This document shows positions 8,070 to 15,896 of a stretch of 23,836 nt of DNA, piece after piece. The first letter of the stretch is position 1; each line of letters starts with the position of its first letter. Source of the stretch: JBNKEI01 sp050288705 (GTDB lineage: Bacteria > Myxococcota > Myxococcia > Myxococcales > UBA5297). Both the position numbers and the translations under genes were made by a program. The notes beneath the pieces were generated by a model. It had not been told where the DNA came from. It did no database searches and worked only from the letters and a program-made list of their open reading frames with translations. The stretch is from assembly GCA_050288705.1 (NCBI GenBank), contig JBNKEI010000011.1, positions 1 to 23,836 on the forward strand, in the 5' to 3' direction.

Positions 8070-8505
8070 AGGTGTATTTTTCAATCATACTGCCGACCCT
8101 AGGCGCCGCGGCCTCCACATTTTTTTTGGCGGAGCCGCGAAGTTTTTCGTAAGTGGCTTTGATTGCGGTGTACTTGGTTTTCTGGGCTTTTTCATCAGTA
8201 ATGGATAGCAAAGCATCGGCTACTCGTCCGCGATTGTCAGCAAAAAACGTCGAGACTGGTTTCTGTTGCGCTTGCGATTCATCAACTATGGGCTGAAGCT
8301 TGGCACAAAAATCATCTAGCAAGCCATCAATAACATTGCGAATGAAGCCGGGTTTGACGTTTTTTACCACTTTAAAAGCGGTTTTTATGGCTATTCCACT
8401 TAAACCACTTTTGGAATCTACCTCTTGCTGAATGAGGTTTTCGCAATCAGTAATAACGTTAGAACGTTGAGCTTCTCCCGCGAGAGATTCCTGCAGAGTT
8501 GGCAT
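8068..8505 (-). CDS. DUF6918-like small helical protein of unknown function
   Basis: A 145-residue soluble, mostly alpha-helical protein without signal peptide or membrane segment. The blocks QEVDSKSGLSGIAIKTAFKV, VKNVKPGFIRNVIDGLLDDF, VADALLSITDEKA and YEKLRGSAKKNVE look like conserved features of a small family I associate with DUF6918, known mainly from Myxococcota and Actinomycetota. That assignment is from memory and unverified. No function can be given. The ATG at 8505 has AGGGGA five bases upstream. The gene lies 126 bases downstream of the inactive TldD paralog, in the same direction; that gap shows no clear promoter or terminator, so co-transcription is possible. Confidence 0.75.
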   Translation of the reverse strand: MPTLQESLAGEAQRSNVITDCENLIQQEVDSKSGLSGIAIKTAFKVVKNVKPGFIRNVIDGLLDDFCAKLQPIVDESQAQQKPVSTFFADNRGRVADALLSITDEKAQKTKYTAIKATYEKLRGSAKKNVEAAAPRVGSMIEKYT

Positions 8506-8631
8506 GTTTATCCCCTAAAAAGCGGAGTAGATTCCCCGCGCATAGCTTGGCCATATACCTTTAGATCGTGGTAATAGCCAGGCATTTCATGATAGTCACT
8601 GCGAAACCCGCCGGCGAATGGGATTTGGGGT

Positions 8632-10485
8632 CTAGGGCGAGGTAAAGCGGGGACGAGGAGTGCGGGGAGGTTTTTCGTGTTCGTCTTTTACTCTTTGTAG
8701 CTCCATCAGTTTGACCAAGACTGCTGGCGCCAATACGGAGGTACGCTGTCTATCTAACTCGGTATTGACTACATGCGGCTGGTCACCCATGGCATCAATG
8801 TCTTTTAGTAAGCGATAAGATGACTGTTTAAAGGTAAGCCCGCGTACTTGCTCGCGGCGACCATCGGGAAAAATGCGCCATACTGTTAAAGGATTGGGAA
8901 GAGATAGCTCGCTTCCTCGCCGCGATCGCACTCCTGCAGAAATGTCCAGATTTTCTACGATTAATCCGTAGTCCAAGTCTTCCTCTTTTACTAAGTCAAG
9001 TAGACGCTTGATAAGTGTGTCTCTCGATTGGGGGGAAGAAGTATTCACGAATACGTTGCCAGGAGCGCCTACTCCATTGCGAGAATGACCATTAGATTGC
9101 GCAATCTTGTTGGTGGGAATTCGACTCATGTAGTAGGTACGCAAAACTCCTCTTTTAATAAGAGTAATAGGCATAGGTAGAACTGAATCGTCATCAATAG
9201 GATAGTGGCCAATCAAGGGTTGGTTTTTCCAATAGGAAATAGTGGGATCGTCACGAACAGTGAGGATTTTCGAAGCAATGCGTTTTCCTAGACGCTTAAT
9301 AAGACGTCCCTGTGCAGGGTTTCCAAGTTCGTCCCGAGGTTTTCCCAGGGGATCAGCAGCAGCAATCAGAAAAAAAACTGGCGCTGCCTGACCGATAAAC
9401 AGGACTGGACCGGCATAATCCTCTTGGACAAGTGGGGCGTTTCGAATAGCTACCAGACGTTTGGCTACCAATTCTGCTTCCTTAAGTAGCTGCGAATCAG
9501 AGGGAAAATCGTTTTCGGTACGTCCCCAGTGTTCGAAATGTGCCGCGAGTTTCATTCCATCATCGGCTTGGGTGTAGGCAGATATTTGCAAGCGAATAAC
9601 CTGGTCTACAAAACGATGGCGAATTTTCTCACTGCTTACCAATGACTGATGAGCAGTGGAAGCAATGACTTGCGAACGGCAGTCGTATATTTCTGGATAC
9701 TGCAAGAAAATTGCCGAGGTTTTTTTAGCCAGAGCTGATAGGTGCTTGGTGTCAACGGAAAGTTTTTTTCGCTTTTGCACCAACGATGCAAGAGGCGCCG
9801 CGGCAAAATCAACAGGCCGATCTTTTACCTCGTTCGCCTTCAAGAAAGCCTTCTTTTTGGCGACGATTTCCACTGCACTTTTAAAACTTTGGTCGAACTG
9901 TAGCCAAAGAGCGTGGCGGATGGCGTCGTAGTTAGGCTCGTTGGGAAAAGAAACCGGTAGCTGCGTGTTCTGGAACCAGAAAGAATCATCGGTGAAGTTA
10001 GTATTGTCGAGTGCGGGGGTTCCAACTCGGATTTGCGAATCGAGAGTGAAATTCTTGCCCGCTCCTTGGTTCATGAGAGCGCCAAAACTCGCAGTGGTAT
10101 TGAAAAACTCAACTTCTTGGGCATAGGCTGCTGCCCAGTATGGCTTATCCAATTGGCCCATGTTCATTGCCATGGCCCGGTTCACTTCGTGTTCCAGAGC
10201 AAGAAAAACGGTGTCCGGTGGGTCTTTAGCTGAGTATGACTGGGCTAGGGGCTGTTCGATTGGTTGTTCGGTTTCGCCAGTTGTCCTCATCGTCCCCGTC
10301 GTCCCCAACGAAGGAATGAAGAGCGAAACCAATAATACAAGCAACTTCGTAACCCGGGTTTTTCGCTCTTGGCTGGCAAAGCCGGCTTTCATTTTACTTG
10401 GGCTACTCGCGGCTATCGCTTTAAACCTTGCAGTCAGCGGGTTTCTAAATTTGCTCAATGGAGGAAATAGGAAGCAGAAATTCAT
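8632..10485 (-). CDS. TldD/PmbA-family protein lacking the zinc site (TldE-like partner)
   Basis: A 617-residue paralog of the neighbouring metalloprotease, readable along much of its length: the SASFGAL block is here TASFGAL, the LDNT of the N-terminal domain and the DDPTxxxxxxxPLxGHYxxDD block are kept, and so is SNGHxR. Where the neighbour has HEIFGH this protein reads FFLIAAADPLG. The C-terminal Cys-bearing block is also absent (TSVLAPAVLVKLMEL). All three expected zinc ligands are therefore missing. In the TldD/TldE system TldE likewise lacks zinc and supports TldD, so a subunit role is likely. A hydrophobic segment at about 48-60 follows basic residues, suggesting export or a membrane anchor. 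The ATG at 10485 overlaps the upstream stop as ATGA with GGAG just before it, pointing to coupled synthesis. Confidence 0.82.
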   Translation of the reverse strand: MNFCFLFPPLSKFRNPLTARFKAIAASSPSKMKAGFASQERKTRVTKLLVLLVSLFIPSLGTTGTMRTTGETEQPIEQPLAQSYSAKDPPDTVFLALEHEVNRAMAMNMGQLDKPYWAAAYAQEVEFFNTTASFGALMNQGAGKNFTLDSQIRVGTPALDNTNFTDDSFWFQNTQLPVSFPNEPNYDAIRHALWLQFDQSFKSAVEIVAKKKAFLKANEVKDRPVDFAAAPLASLVQKRKKLSVDTKHLSALAKKTSAIFLQYPEIYDCRSQVIASTAHQSLVSSEKIRHRFVDQVIRLQISAYTQADDGMKLAAHFEHWGRTENDFPSDSQLLKEAELVAKRLVAIRNAPLVQEDYAGPVLFIGQAAPVFFLIAAADPLGKPRDELGNPAQGRLIKRLGKRIASKILTVRDDPTISYWKNQPLIGHYPIDDDSVLPMPITLIKRGVLRTYYMSRIPTNKIAQSNGHSRNGVGAPGNVFVNTSSPQSRDTLIKRLLDLVKEEDLDYGLIVENLDISAGVRSRRGSELSLPNPLTVWRIFPDGRREQVRGLTFKQSSYRLLKDIDAMGDQPHVVNTELDRQRTSVLAPAVLVKLMELQRVKDEHEKPPRTPRPRFTSP

Positions 10486-12242
10486 GGACTCTCCATCAAT
10501 TTCGGTGCGGAAAGCAGAGGTGGGCGATCGTGATTTTTGGCGGCTCGTTCTACTTCAATTTCGGCCAATAATAGGCTAGGCGAAGTTGCAGAGACCGGAA
10601 CAAATCCTGATTCGGCGCCGCAGAAACCATTGAATACTTGGTCATCATTGCCGGTAGCCAAAATCTTTTCCAAAGACTGCAAAGGAGTCCCTACCAAATC
10701 ACCTCCTCGAACTAATTCGTCGGGTCTTCCATCAGTAAACACCCGGGTTACCACTAAAGGAATTACTTTAAAAGCCTGGGGGATTTCACCGGTTCGAGTG
10801 GTAGTAAATCCGCCAGAGATGTCATGGAAAATCAACCCGTAGGGTTTCTTTTGCTTCTTTACCTGCGCAATTAGCCGCGAACGAAGTTCTGCAAAAGAAA
10901 TTCGGCGGGTGGATTTAACCAAGAGGTTTCCCTGGCGAGAAACTGGCGCAAGCCCCGGTTGGGCACGGCCATGGCCATTGGAATGGGGAAATTCCGAAAT
11001 TGGAGAGCGTCCCATAAGGAATCCCTCTAGAATTCCATTCTTTATCAGAGTCACTCGTTGCGCGGGAATGCCTTCGTCGTCAAAAAGGTAGTGGCCATAA
11101 AGAGGCAAGGAACCGAAGCGTTGGAGAGTAGGATCATCATAGACGCTTATGAACTTGGGAACGACGGCCTGCCCAACTTTTTGAGAAAAAGTGCGTCCTT
11201 CATCTTCGTCTTTTTGCCGATGTCCTTCCACGCGGTGGCCAAAAATTTCGTGAAAAAACACTGCTGCTGCTCGCGAAGTCATAATTGCTGGGCCGACGTA
11301 AGGTTCAATAATAGGGGCAATGCGCAAAGCCTCTAAGCGAGCAATAAGCTTGTGTATTCGCGCCTCCAACTCCGCATCGCTTGGTAACTCGGAGGCAGAA
11401 AAAGCATCTGCTTCGTCGTATAGATAAAGGTCCATTCCGTCATCAGTTTTTACAGTGCCGCCGAGCATAAGCCGCAAAAAAAAGCGAGGTTCGCGAATTT
11501 TGGAGCCTTCGGTATCAACGAAATAATGGGTCCATGACCCGCCTTGCAGGCTTACTTGAGAATTTAGAATAAGCGGATGGTCTTTAAAAATTGCGGAAAG
11601 TCGACGAATTCGGTTTTGCCATTCTCGGCGATCTATTTGCGATGCCAAAGATGGAGCTACCTCGCCAAGATAGACGTGGGGGGATTCTTGGGAAAAATCA
11701 TTAGCGTTGTCTCTTTCCTTTACCTTGACCTGGCGATTTGCTTGTACCTGAATAAGCCTTTTGGCTGCCAACTGGTAAGCACGATCGGTTTCTTTCCAAA
11801 GGGAAACTTTTATTGCCGCGGGGTCGTTTTCAATGGGAAGAGAAGAACGCTCGTGGAAGCGATCAAAACTGTAATCGTCACGAACTTTGTGAGTATTATC
11901 TAGCTCTTTTGAGCCAACGCGGGCAGAAACATAAAGATGACGTGCCCTGCCAGTCTCTACTTCTCCTTCGTTCGGAGCAGTAACCGGCGAAGTTTCTAGT
12001 GCGCCAAAGCTTGCCGAATCTACGAACCAGACACCGTCACTTACCCGATACGAAAGGTAGTATAAGGGCTCATTTTCTCCACTTTTCAGGTTTTGGAATG
12101 TCTCACCGATTTCCCCAATGAGCGCACCTAACAAAACATCGTTGTTGGAAATCGTCGCTGCAGACGTCTTTGATGGTTTTGCATGAAGGGACCCAGACGC
12201 CAAAAGCACGCACCAAAGCAGAAGAAACTCACGAACGCGCAT
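10482..12242 (-). CDS. Exported TldD-family metalloprotease
   Basis: A 586-residue zinc peptidase of the TldD/PmbA (U62) type. A clear Sec signal peptide covers residues 1-21 (a short basic n-region, the LLLWCVLLAS core, and LHA before Lys22), so unlike cytoplasmic E. coli TldD it should act outside the cytoplasm. The metal motif HExxxH is present as HEIFGH (His331, Glu332, His336) followed by VEGH. The third ligand is expected at Cys541 in FNGFCGAESGFVPV, which matches the C-terminal TldD block. Its substrate is unknown; TldD/E proteins process or degrade peptides with little structure. The ATG at 12242 has AGAAAGG eight bases upstream. Its stop overlaps the start of the zinc-less paralog, so the two are probably made as a pair. 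It is divergent from the hydrogenase operon. Confidence 0.88.
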   Translation of the reverse strand: MRVREFLLLWCVLLASGSLHAKPSKTSAATISNNDVLLGALIGEIGETFQNLKSGENEPLYYLSYRVSDGVWFVDSASFGALETSPVTAPNEGEVETGRARHLYVSARVGSKELDNTHKVRDDYSFDRFHERSSLPIENDPAAIKVSLWKETDRAYQLAAKRLIQVQANRQVKVKERDNANDFSQESPHVYLGEVAPSLASQIDRREWQNRIRRLSAIFKDHPLILNSQVSLQGGSWTHYFVDTEGSKIREPRFFLRLMLGGTVKTDDGMDLYLYDEADAFSASELPSDAELEARIHKLIARLEALRIAPIIEPYVGPAIMTSRAAAVFFHEIFGHRVEGHRQKDEDEGRTFSQKVGQAVVPKFISVYDDPTLQRFGSLPLYGHYLFDDEGIPAQRVTLIKNGILEGFLMGRSPISEFPHSNGHGRAQPGLAPVSRQGNLLVKSTRRISFAELRSRLIAQVKKQKKPYGLIFHDISGGFTTTRTGEIPQAFKVIPLVVTRVFTDGRPDELVRGGDLVGTPLQSLEKILATGNDDQVFNGFCGAESGFVPVSATSPSLLLAEIEVERAAKNHDRPPLLSAPKLMESP

Positions 12243-12594
12243 GCACCATACCTTTCTTATGAGTAATCATATCTTTAATAGCATGGACCTCTCATGGTCA
12301 ATCTATCAGAGAGCGCAATTGCAAAACCTCAGTTTTTTTGCTTGTGATGGGGCAAAGCTAGCTTGGTTGATAGCTGATAGTGATATGGTGGATAGGTGGC
12401 TGCTTCTTTTGTGATTGCCTAGTGAATGCATGTTGACACTTTGCACTAATCGTACAAACTACAGCCACAAGCCTTGTTCCGAGAGCTAGAACGTTTACTT
12501 GTAGGTCGGAAATGCAACCTAGTATTCCTACATTGTTTTTACTCAATCTCGAGGTCTTTTTACCTCCCGAATACCACAAATTGAAAGACATTCT
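12243..12594. promoter_or_regulatory. Divergent intergenic region between the tldD-like gene and the hydrogenase operon
   Basis: These 352 bases hold no convincing gene. On the minus strand a TATGAT -10-like box precedes the tldD-like ribosome binding site, with no good -35 box. On the plus strand a perfect TTGACA is at 12433-12438 but without a -10 box at normal spacing; TAGTAT near 12511 is a possible -10 box with TTGTAG 15 bases upstream. Four GATA/GATAG motifs cluster at 12369-12395. A small inverted repeat (GAGGT-CTTTTT-ACCTC) lies about 30 bases before the first hydrogenase gene. No sigma54 or clear FNR site was seen. Confidence 0.4.
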
Positions 12595-14025
12595 ATGTTG
12601 AACGGAAAGCTTTTGCTTCTAGTGTGTGTCTTTGTTCCCTTACTAGGGGCTGGTCTTTTGCCGTTGGTGGGAAAGTTTTCCGAGAGACTCCGTAATGTAG
12701 GTTCTTTACTTTTGGTTGTAACCTCTCTGGCTTGCACAGTTGGTTTGCTGTTCGTAGAGGGGAATGGGTCGGTAAATGTAGTGGAGCTAGCAGGAGTCCG
12801 GGTACTTAGCGCCGATGGATTGGCAGTTTTCATGGCGTTAGTTTCTGCATTAGTTGGCTCGATAATTGTTTTTTATTCCTGGGGATATATTGCCCCTTAC
12901 GAGCATCGCAATGAGTACTATTTTCTGGTGGTTTTGTTTTTAGGTTCAATGATGGGATTGGTTTTTTCTAGTAATTTAATTGCGCTGTATATCTTTTGGG
13001 AAATAACTGCCTCGGCAAGCTGGCGCCTCATTGGTTTCTTTCGCGAAAAGCAATTTATAGTTCGTGCCAACAAGGCATTTCTTATAACTACGTTTGGCGC
13101 GTTGGCCATGTTGGTGGGTTTTGTGGAAATCTATTCAAGATTCGGAACGTTTGACTTAGAGAAGTTATCGGGAACCTATATTCCGAGTTGGGTGGTGGGG
13201 GTAATTTTATTAGGTATTTTTTCCAAATCAGCTACTTTCCCTCTGCATTCTTGGTTGCCTGACGCAGGTATAGCTCCGTCCCCGGTTACCGCATTGCTGC
13301 ATGCGGCAGTTTTGGTCAAAATTGGTGTATACGTCTTTGCGCGGCTTTTTTTGGCCACCTTTATAGTCTCGCCCATATGGCAGGAAATTGTTCCCTGGTT
13401 GGTTGCCGCTAGCGCGCTGGTTTGTGCAGGAGCGGCTTTAGTGGCTACTGACTTGAAGCGGATTATTGCCTATTCAACAATAAGCCAAATTGGCTTCATA
13501 TTTCTAGGCTTATCGGTTGATAATTCGCTGGCGATAGGTGGTGGGCTTCTTTATATTTTTATGCACAGTGTCGCCAAAGGTGGGCTGTTCTTATGCGCGG
13601 GAATTGTGGAGCACCAAACTCATAACAAAGACATTCGTAAGCTAGGTGGTTTGATCAAAACCATGCCTATTACTGCATTTGCTTTTGCCATATGCGCTTT
13701 GTCGGTGATGGGAATCCCGCCCCTGGGTGGGTTTTATAGTAAGTATTTAGTGATTGTAGGTGCTTTGAAGAGTGGGCAAGTTGCCTTGGGGCTTGTTTTT
13801 ATTTTCGGGTCTATTCTTACTATTCTGTATTTAATGCGAGCCTTCCTAAAAGTCTTTTTAGGAGAACCAAAGAATATGGCGAATTGTCCAAAAGAAGGAA
13901 CGCGTGGAATGGTTTGGAGTGTAGCCATTTTAGCAGCGATAGCACTGTTAAGCGGGTTGTTAATAAAATATCCCAATGAGCTTGCCTCTACTGCTGTTGA
14001 ACAAATCGCGAGGTCTCGGCAATGA
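12595..14025 (+). CDS. Hydrogenase membrane subunit, NuoL/M/N-type antiporter-like protein 1
   Basis: First gene of the hydrogenase operon, a 476-residue multi-pass inner-membrane protein. It belongs to the proton-conducting antiporter family shared by complex I, Mrp and group 4 hydrogenases. The channel signatures are in order: LYIFWEITASASW (conserved Glu of TM5), SKSATFPLHSWLPDA (Lys of TM7), SPVTALLHAAVLVKIGVYV (TM8 HA...VK), MHSVAKGGLFL, and LGGFYSKY (Lys of TM12). All residues expected for proton transfer are retained. The HAAxxVK form is closest to NuoL/NuoM and Mbh-type proton pumps. The ATG has only a weak GAAAGA upstream. The stop overlaps the next start as ATGA. It would convert redox energy into ion movement; whether H+ or Na+ cannot be decided. 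Confidence 0.92.
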   Translation: MLNGKLLLLVCVFVPLLGAGLLPLVGKFSERLRNVGSLLLVVTSLACTVGLLFVEGNGSVNVVELAGVRVLSADGLAVFMALVSALVGSIIVFYSWGYIAPYEHRNEYYFLVVLFLGSMMGLVFSSNLIALYIFWEITASASWRLIGFFREKQFIVRANKAFLITTFGALAMLVGFVEIYSRFGTFDLEKLSGTYIPSWVVGVILLGIFSKSATFPLHSWLPDAGIAPSPVTALLHAAVLVKIGVYVFARLFLATFIVSPIWQEIVPWLVAASALVCAGAALVATDLKRIIAYSTISQIGFIFLGLSVDNSLAIGGGLLYIFMHSVAKGGLFLCAGIVEHQTHNKDIRKLGGLIKTMPITAFAFAICALSVMGIPPLGGFYSKYLVIVGALKSGQVALGLVFIFGSILTILYLMRAFLKVFLGEPKNMANCPKEGTRGMVWSVAILAAIALLSGLLIKYPNELASTAVEQIARSRQ

Positions 14026-15881
14026 TCTCTTCTTTTCTCCTGCCATTATCGATTGCGGTACCAGCATTTGCCGCTCTGCTATGCTGGTTACTCGGCAAGC
14101 GATTCCCAAGATTGATGGGAATACTTTTTCTGACTGCCATGACCGCAAACGCAGTAATTATTGCGGTCATTTATAAGCAGCCTTTGATGTATGAGATTCC
14201 TTTAGGAGGATTTGATTTATCAATTATATTTCGAGTTGATGCCCTCAGTTCGTTTGTCTTGGTAGCAGCAGCTATTTTGGGGCTCTTAATAGCAGTTTAT
14301 TCCGTTACTTTTATGCGCGGAAAAAAAGAAGTCGGGTTATTTTTTGCTTCATTTTTGTGGATGATGGCTACCACTAATGGAGCAGTGCTAGCCGACCATT
14401 TGATGACTCTTCTTTTTTTCTGGGAAGGTATGCTCGCTGCGCTTTTTGTAATGATATATCTCGGAAAAACTAAATCTTACCCTACAGCGGCCAAAGCATT
14501 TTTTATCAATGGAGTCACTGACCTCTGCATGATGGGAGGCATTGGACTAGTTTTATTGGAAGCCAATACTCTAATTATCTCGCGCATATCTCTTCCGGTA
14601 GAAGGGCTCAGCGGGCTAGCTTTTGCGCTTATGGCGGTAGGAGCGGTGTCTAAGGCTGGCTCTTTGCCTTTTCATAGCTGGATTCCGGATGCTGCTGTAG
14701 ACGCGCCCACTCCATTCATGGCGCTGATTCCTGGAGCTTTAGAAAAGCTTTTGGGCATTTATCTTTTGGCCAGAATTTCTTTAGATATGTTTTCGATAGG
14801 GCAGGGGTGGGCTAGTACGCTTCTGATGGTGACAGGGGCGGTCACCATTGTGCTGGCAGGAGCGATGATTCTGATTCAAAAGGATTACAAGCGACTACTG
14901 GCTTTTTGCGCAATAAGCCAGGTCGGCTACATGGTACTTGGTATTGGAACTGGTACGATAGTGGGAATAGTCGGCGGATTATTTCACATGATTAACCACG
15001 CCATGTATAAGAGTTCGCTTTTTTTAACTGCTGGTTCAGTTGAGCGCCAGGCAGGAACTACTGATCTGAGCAAAATAGGTGGACTAGCCTCACGCATGCC
15101 TATAACGTTTGCCTGCTTTTTAGTAGGGGCTTTATCGGTAGCAGGGGTGTATCCTTTTAATGGTTTTTTTTCTAAGGAATTGATTTACGACGCTGCCTGG
15201 GAACGAGGTTGGCCCTTCTACTTGGCAGCTATTATCGGTTCTTTTTTGACTGCCGCTTCTTTTTTAAAATTAGGACATTCAGCTTTTAAAGGCTCTTATC
15301 AGTCGCCAGCAGAAGAAGTGAGAGAAGCACCTTGGTCAATGCTTGTTCCTATGATCATAATCTCGGCAGTATGCTTGGTGTTTGGTGTTCTTAATTTCCT
15401 TCCTATTCATGAATTGGTTGTTCCTGCAGTAATGCCTGCCCTAAGCGAGCAGGCATTAGCAGAAGTTCATCTTTCCGGGTTAATTCCTGTGGCTTGGGGT
15501 CTGGCGGCAATTACGGTGCTCGTTCAATTGGCGGCAGTGGGTAATCACTATTGGGGCTTTTACCGTACTGGTACCGGTAGAGCGCTAAATGCCGTAGATC
15601 ATATTCGTTATGCTCCGGTAGTAAACCAGCTATATAACGCTGCGGAGAAAAGATGGTTTGATCCCTACGAGTGGGCAATTTTATTTCTTCGGGGTTTTGC
15701 CCAGTTAATGAATTTTTTCGACCAAGCTATTGATTTTGTTTACGACCAAGTTTTGCCAAAAGCAACCCGAACTGGTGCTCGATTGCTAAGTTATGCGCAC
15801 TCCGGCAGCCACACCGTCTATCTAGCATGGTCGATAATGGGGGTCGCTCTTTTGGTTTTTTATTTCATAACTGAACTATAG
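14022..15881 (+). CDS. Hydrogenase membrane subunit, NuoL-type antiporter-like protein 2 with C-terminal extension
   Basis: The largest membrane subunit (619 residues). The antiporter core holds LLFFWEGMLAALFVM (TM5 Glu), SKAGSLPFHSWIPDA (TM7 Lys), MINHAMYKSSLFLTAGS and FNGFFSKELI (TM12 Lys). In TM8 the usual HAAxxVK is replaced by PGALEKLLGIY, so its ion route may differ from protein 1. After the core, residues from about 500 add a long soluble and amphipathic stretch (DHIRYAPVVNQLYNAAEKRWFD and following) and a last membrane helix. This is like the lateral-helix extension of NuoL that braces the membrane arm. The start overlaps the upstream gene by four bases, with GAGG upstream. It is by length and tail the most likely distal subunit of the arm. 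Confidence 0.92.
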   Translation: MISSFLLPLSIAVPAFAALLCWLLGKRFPRLMGILFLTAMTANAVIIAVIYKQPLMYEIPLGGFDLSIIFRVDALSSFVLVAAAILGLLIAVYSVTFMRGKKEVGLFFASFLWMMATTNGAVLADHLMTLLFFWEGMLAALFVMIYLGKTKSYPTAAKAFFINGVTDLCMMGGIGLVLLEANTLIISRISLPVEGLSGLAFALMAVGAVSKAGSLPFHSWIPDAAVDAPTPFMALIPGALEKLLGIYLLARISLDMFSIGQGWASTLLMVTGAVTIVLAGAMILIQKDYKRLLAFCAISQVGYMVLGIGTGTIVGIVGGLFHMINHAMYKSSLFLTAGSVERQAGTTDLSKIGGLASRMPITFACFLVGALSVAGVYPFNGFFSKELIYDAAWERGWPFYLAAIIGSFLTAASFLKLGHSAFKGSYQSPAEEVREAPWSMLVPMIIISAVCLVFGVLNFLPIHELVVPAVMPALSEQALAEVHLSGLIPVAWGLAAITVLVQLAAVGNHYWGFYRTGTGRALNAVDHIRYAPVVNQLYNAAEKRWFDPYEWAILFLRGFAQLMNFFDQAIDFVYDQVLPKATRTGARLLSYAHSGSHTVYLAWSIMGVALLVFYFITEL

Positions 15882-15896
15882 TCGGAGGAAACCCTA

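Noticed and set aside
12295..12301. TGGTCAA upstream of the tldD-like gene as a half-site shared with the palindrome at 22161-22177.
   Set aside because: The same heptamer or its complement also occurs inside several coding regions of the window, so sharing it is not significant.
12433..12438. Perfect TTGACA as a -35 box for the hydrogenase operon.
   Set aside because: No -10-like hexamer lies 16-18 bases downstream, so a single perfect hexamer is weak evidence.
12358..12591. Minus-strand 77-codon frame in the divergent region.
   Set aside because: No recognisable family, no ribosome binding site, and it occupies the expected promoter region of two genes.
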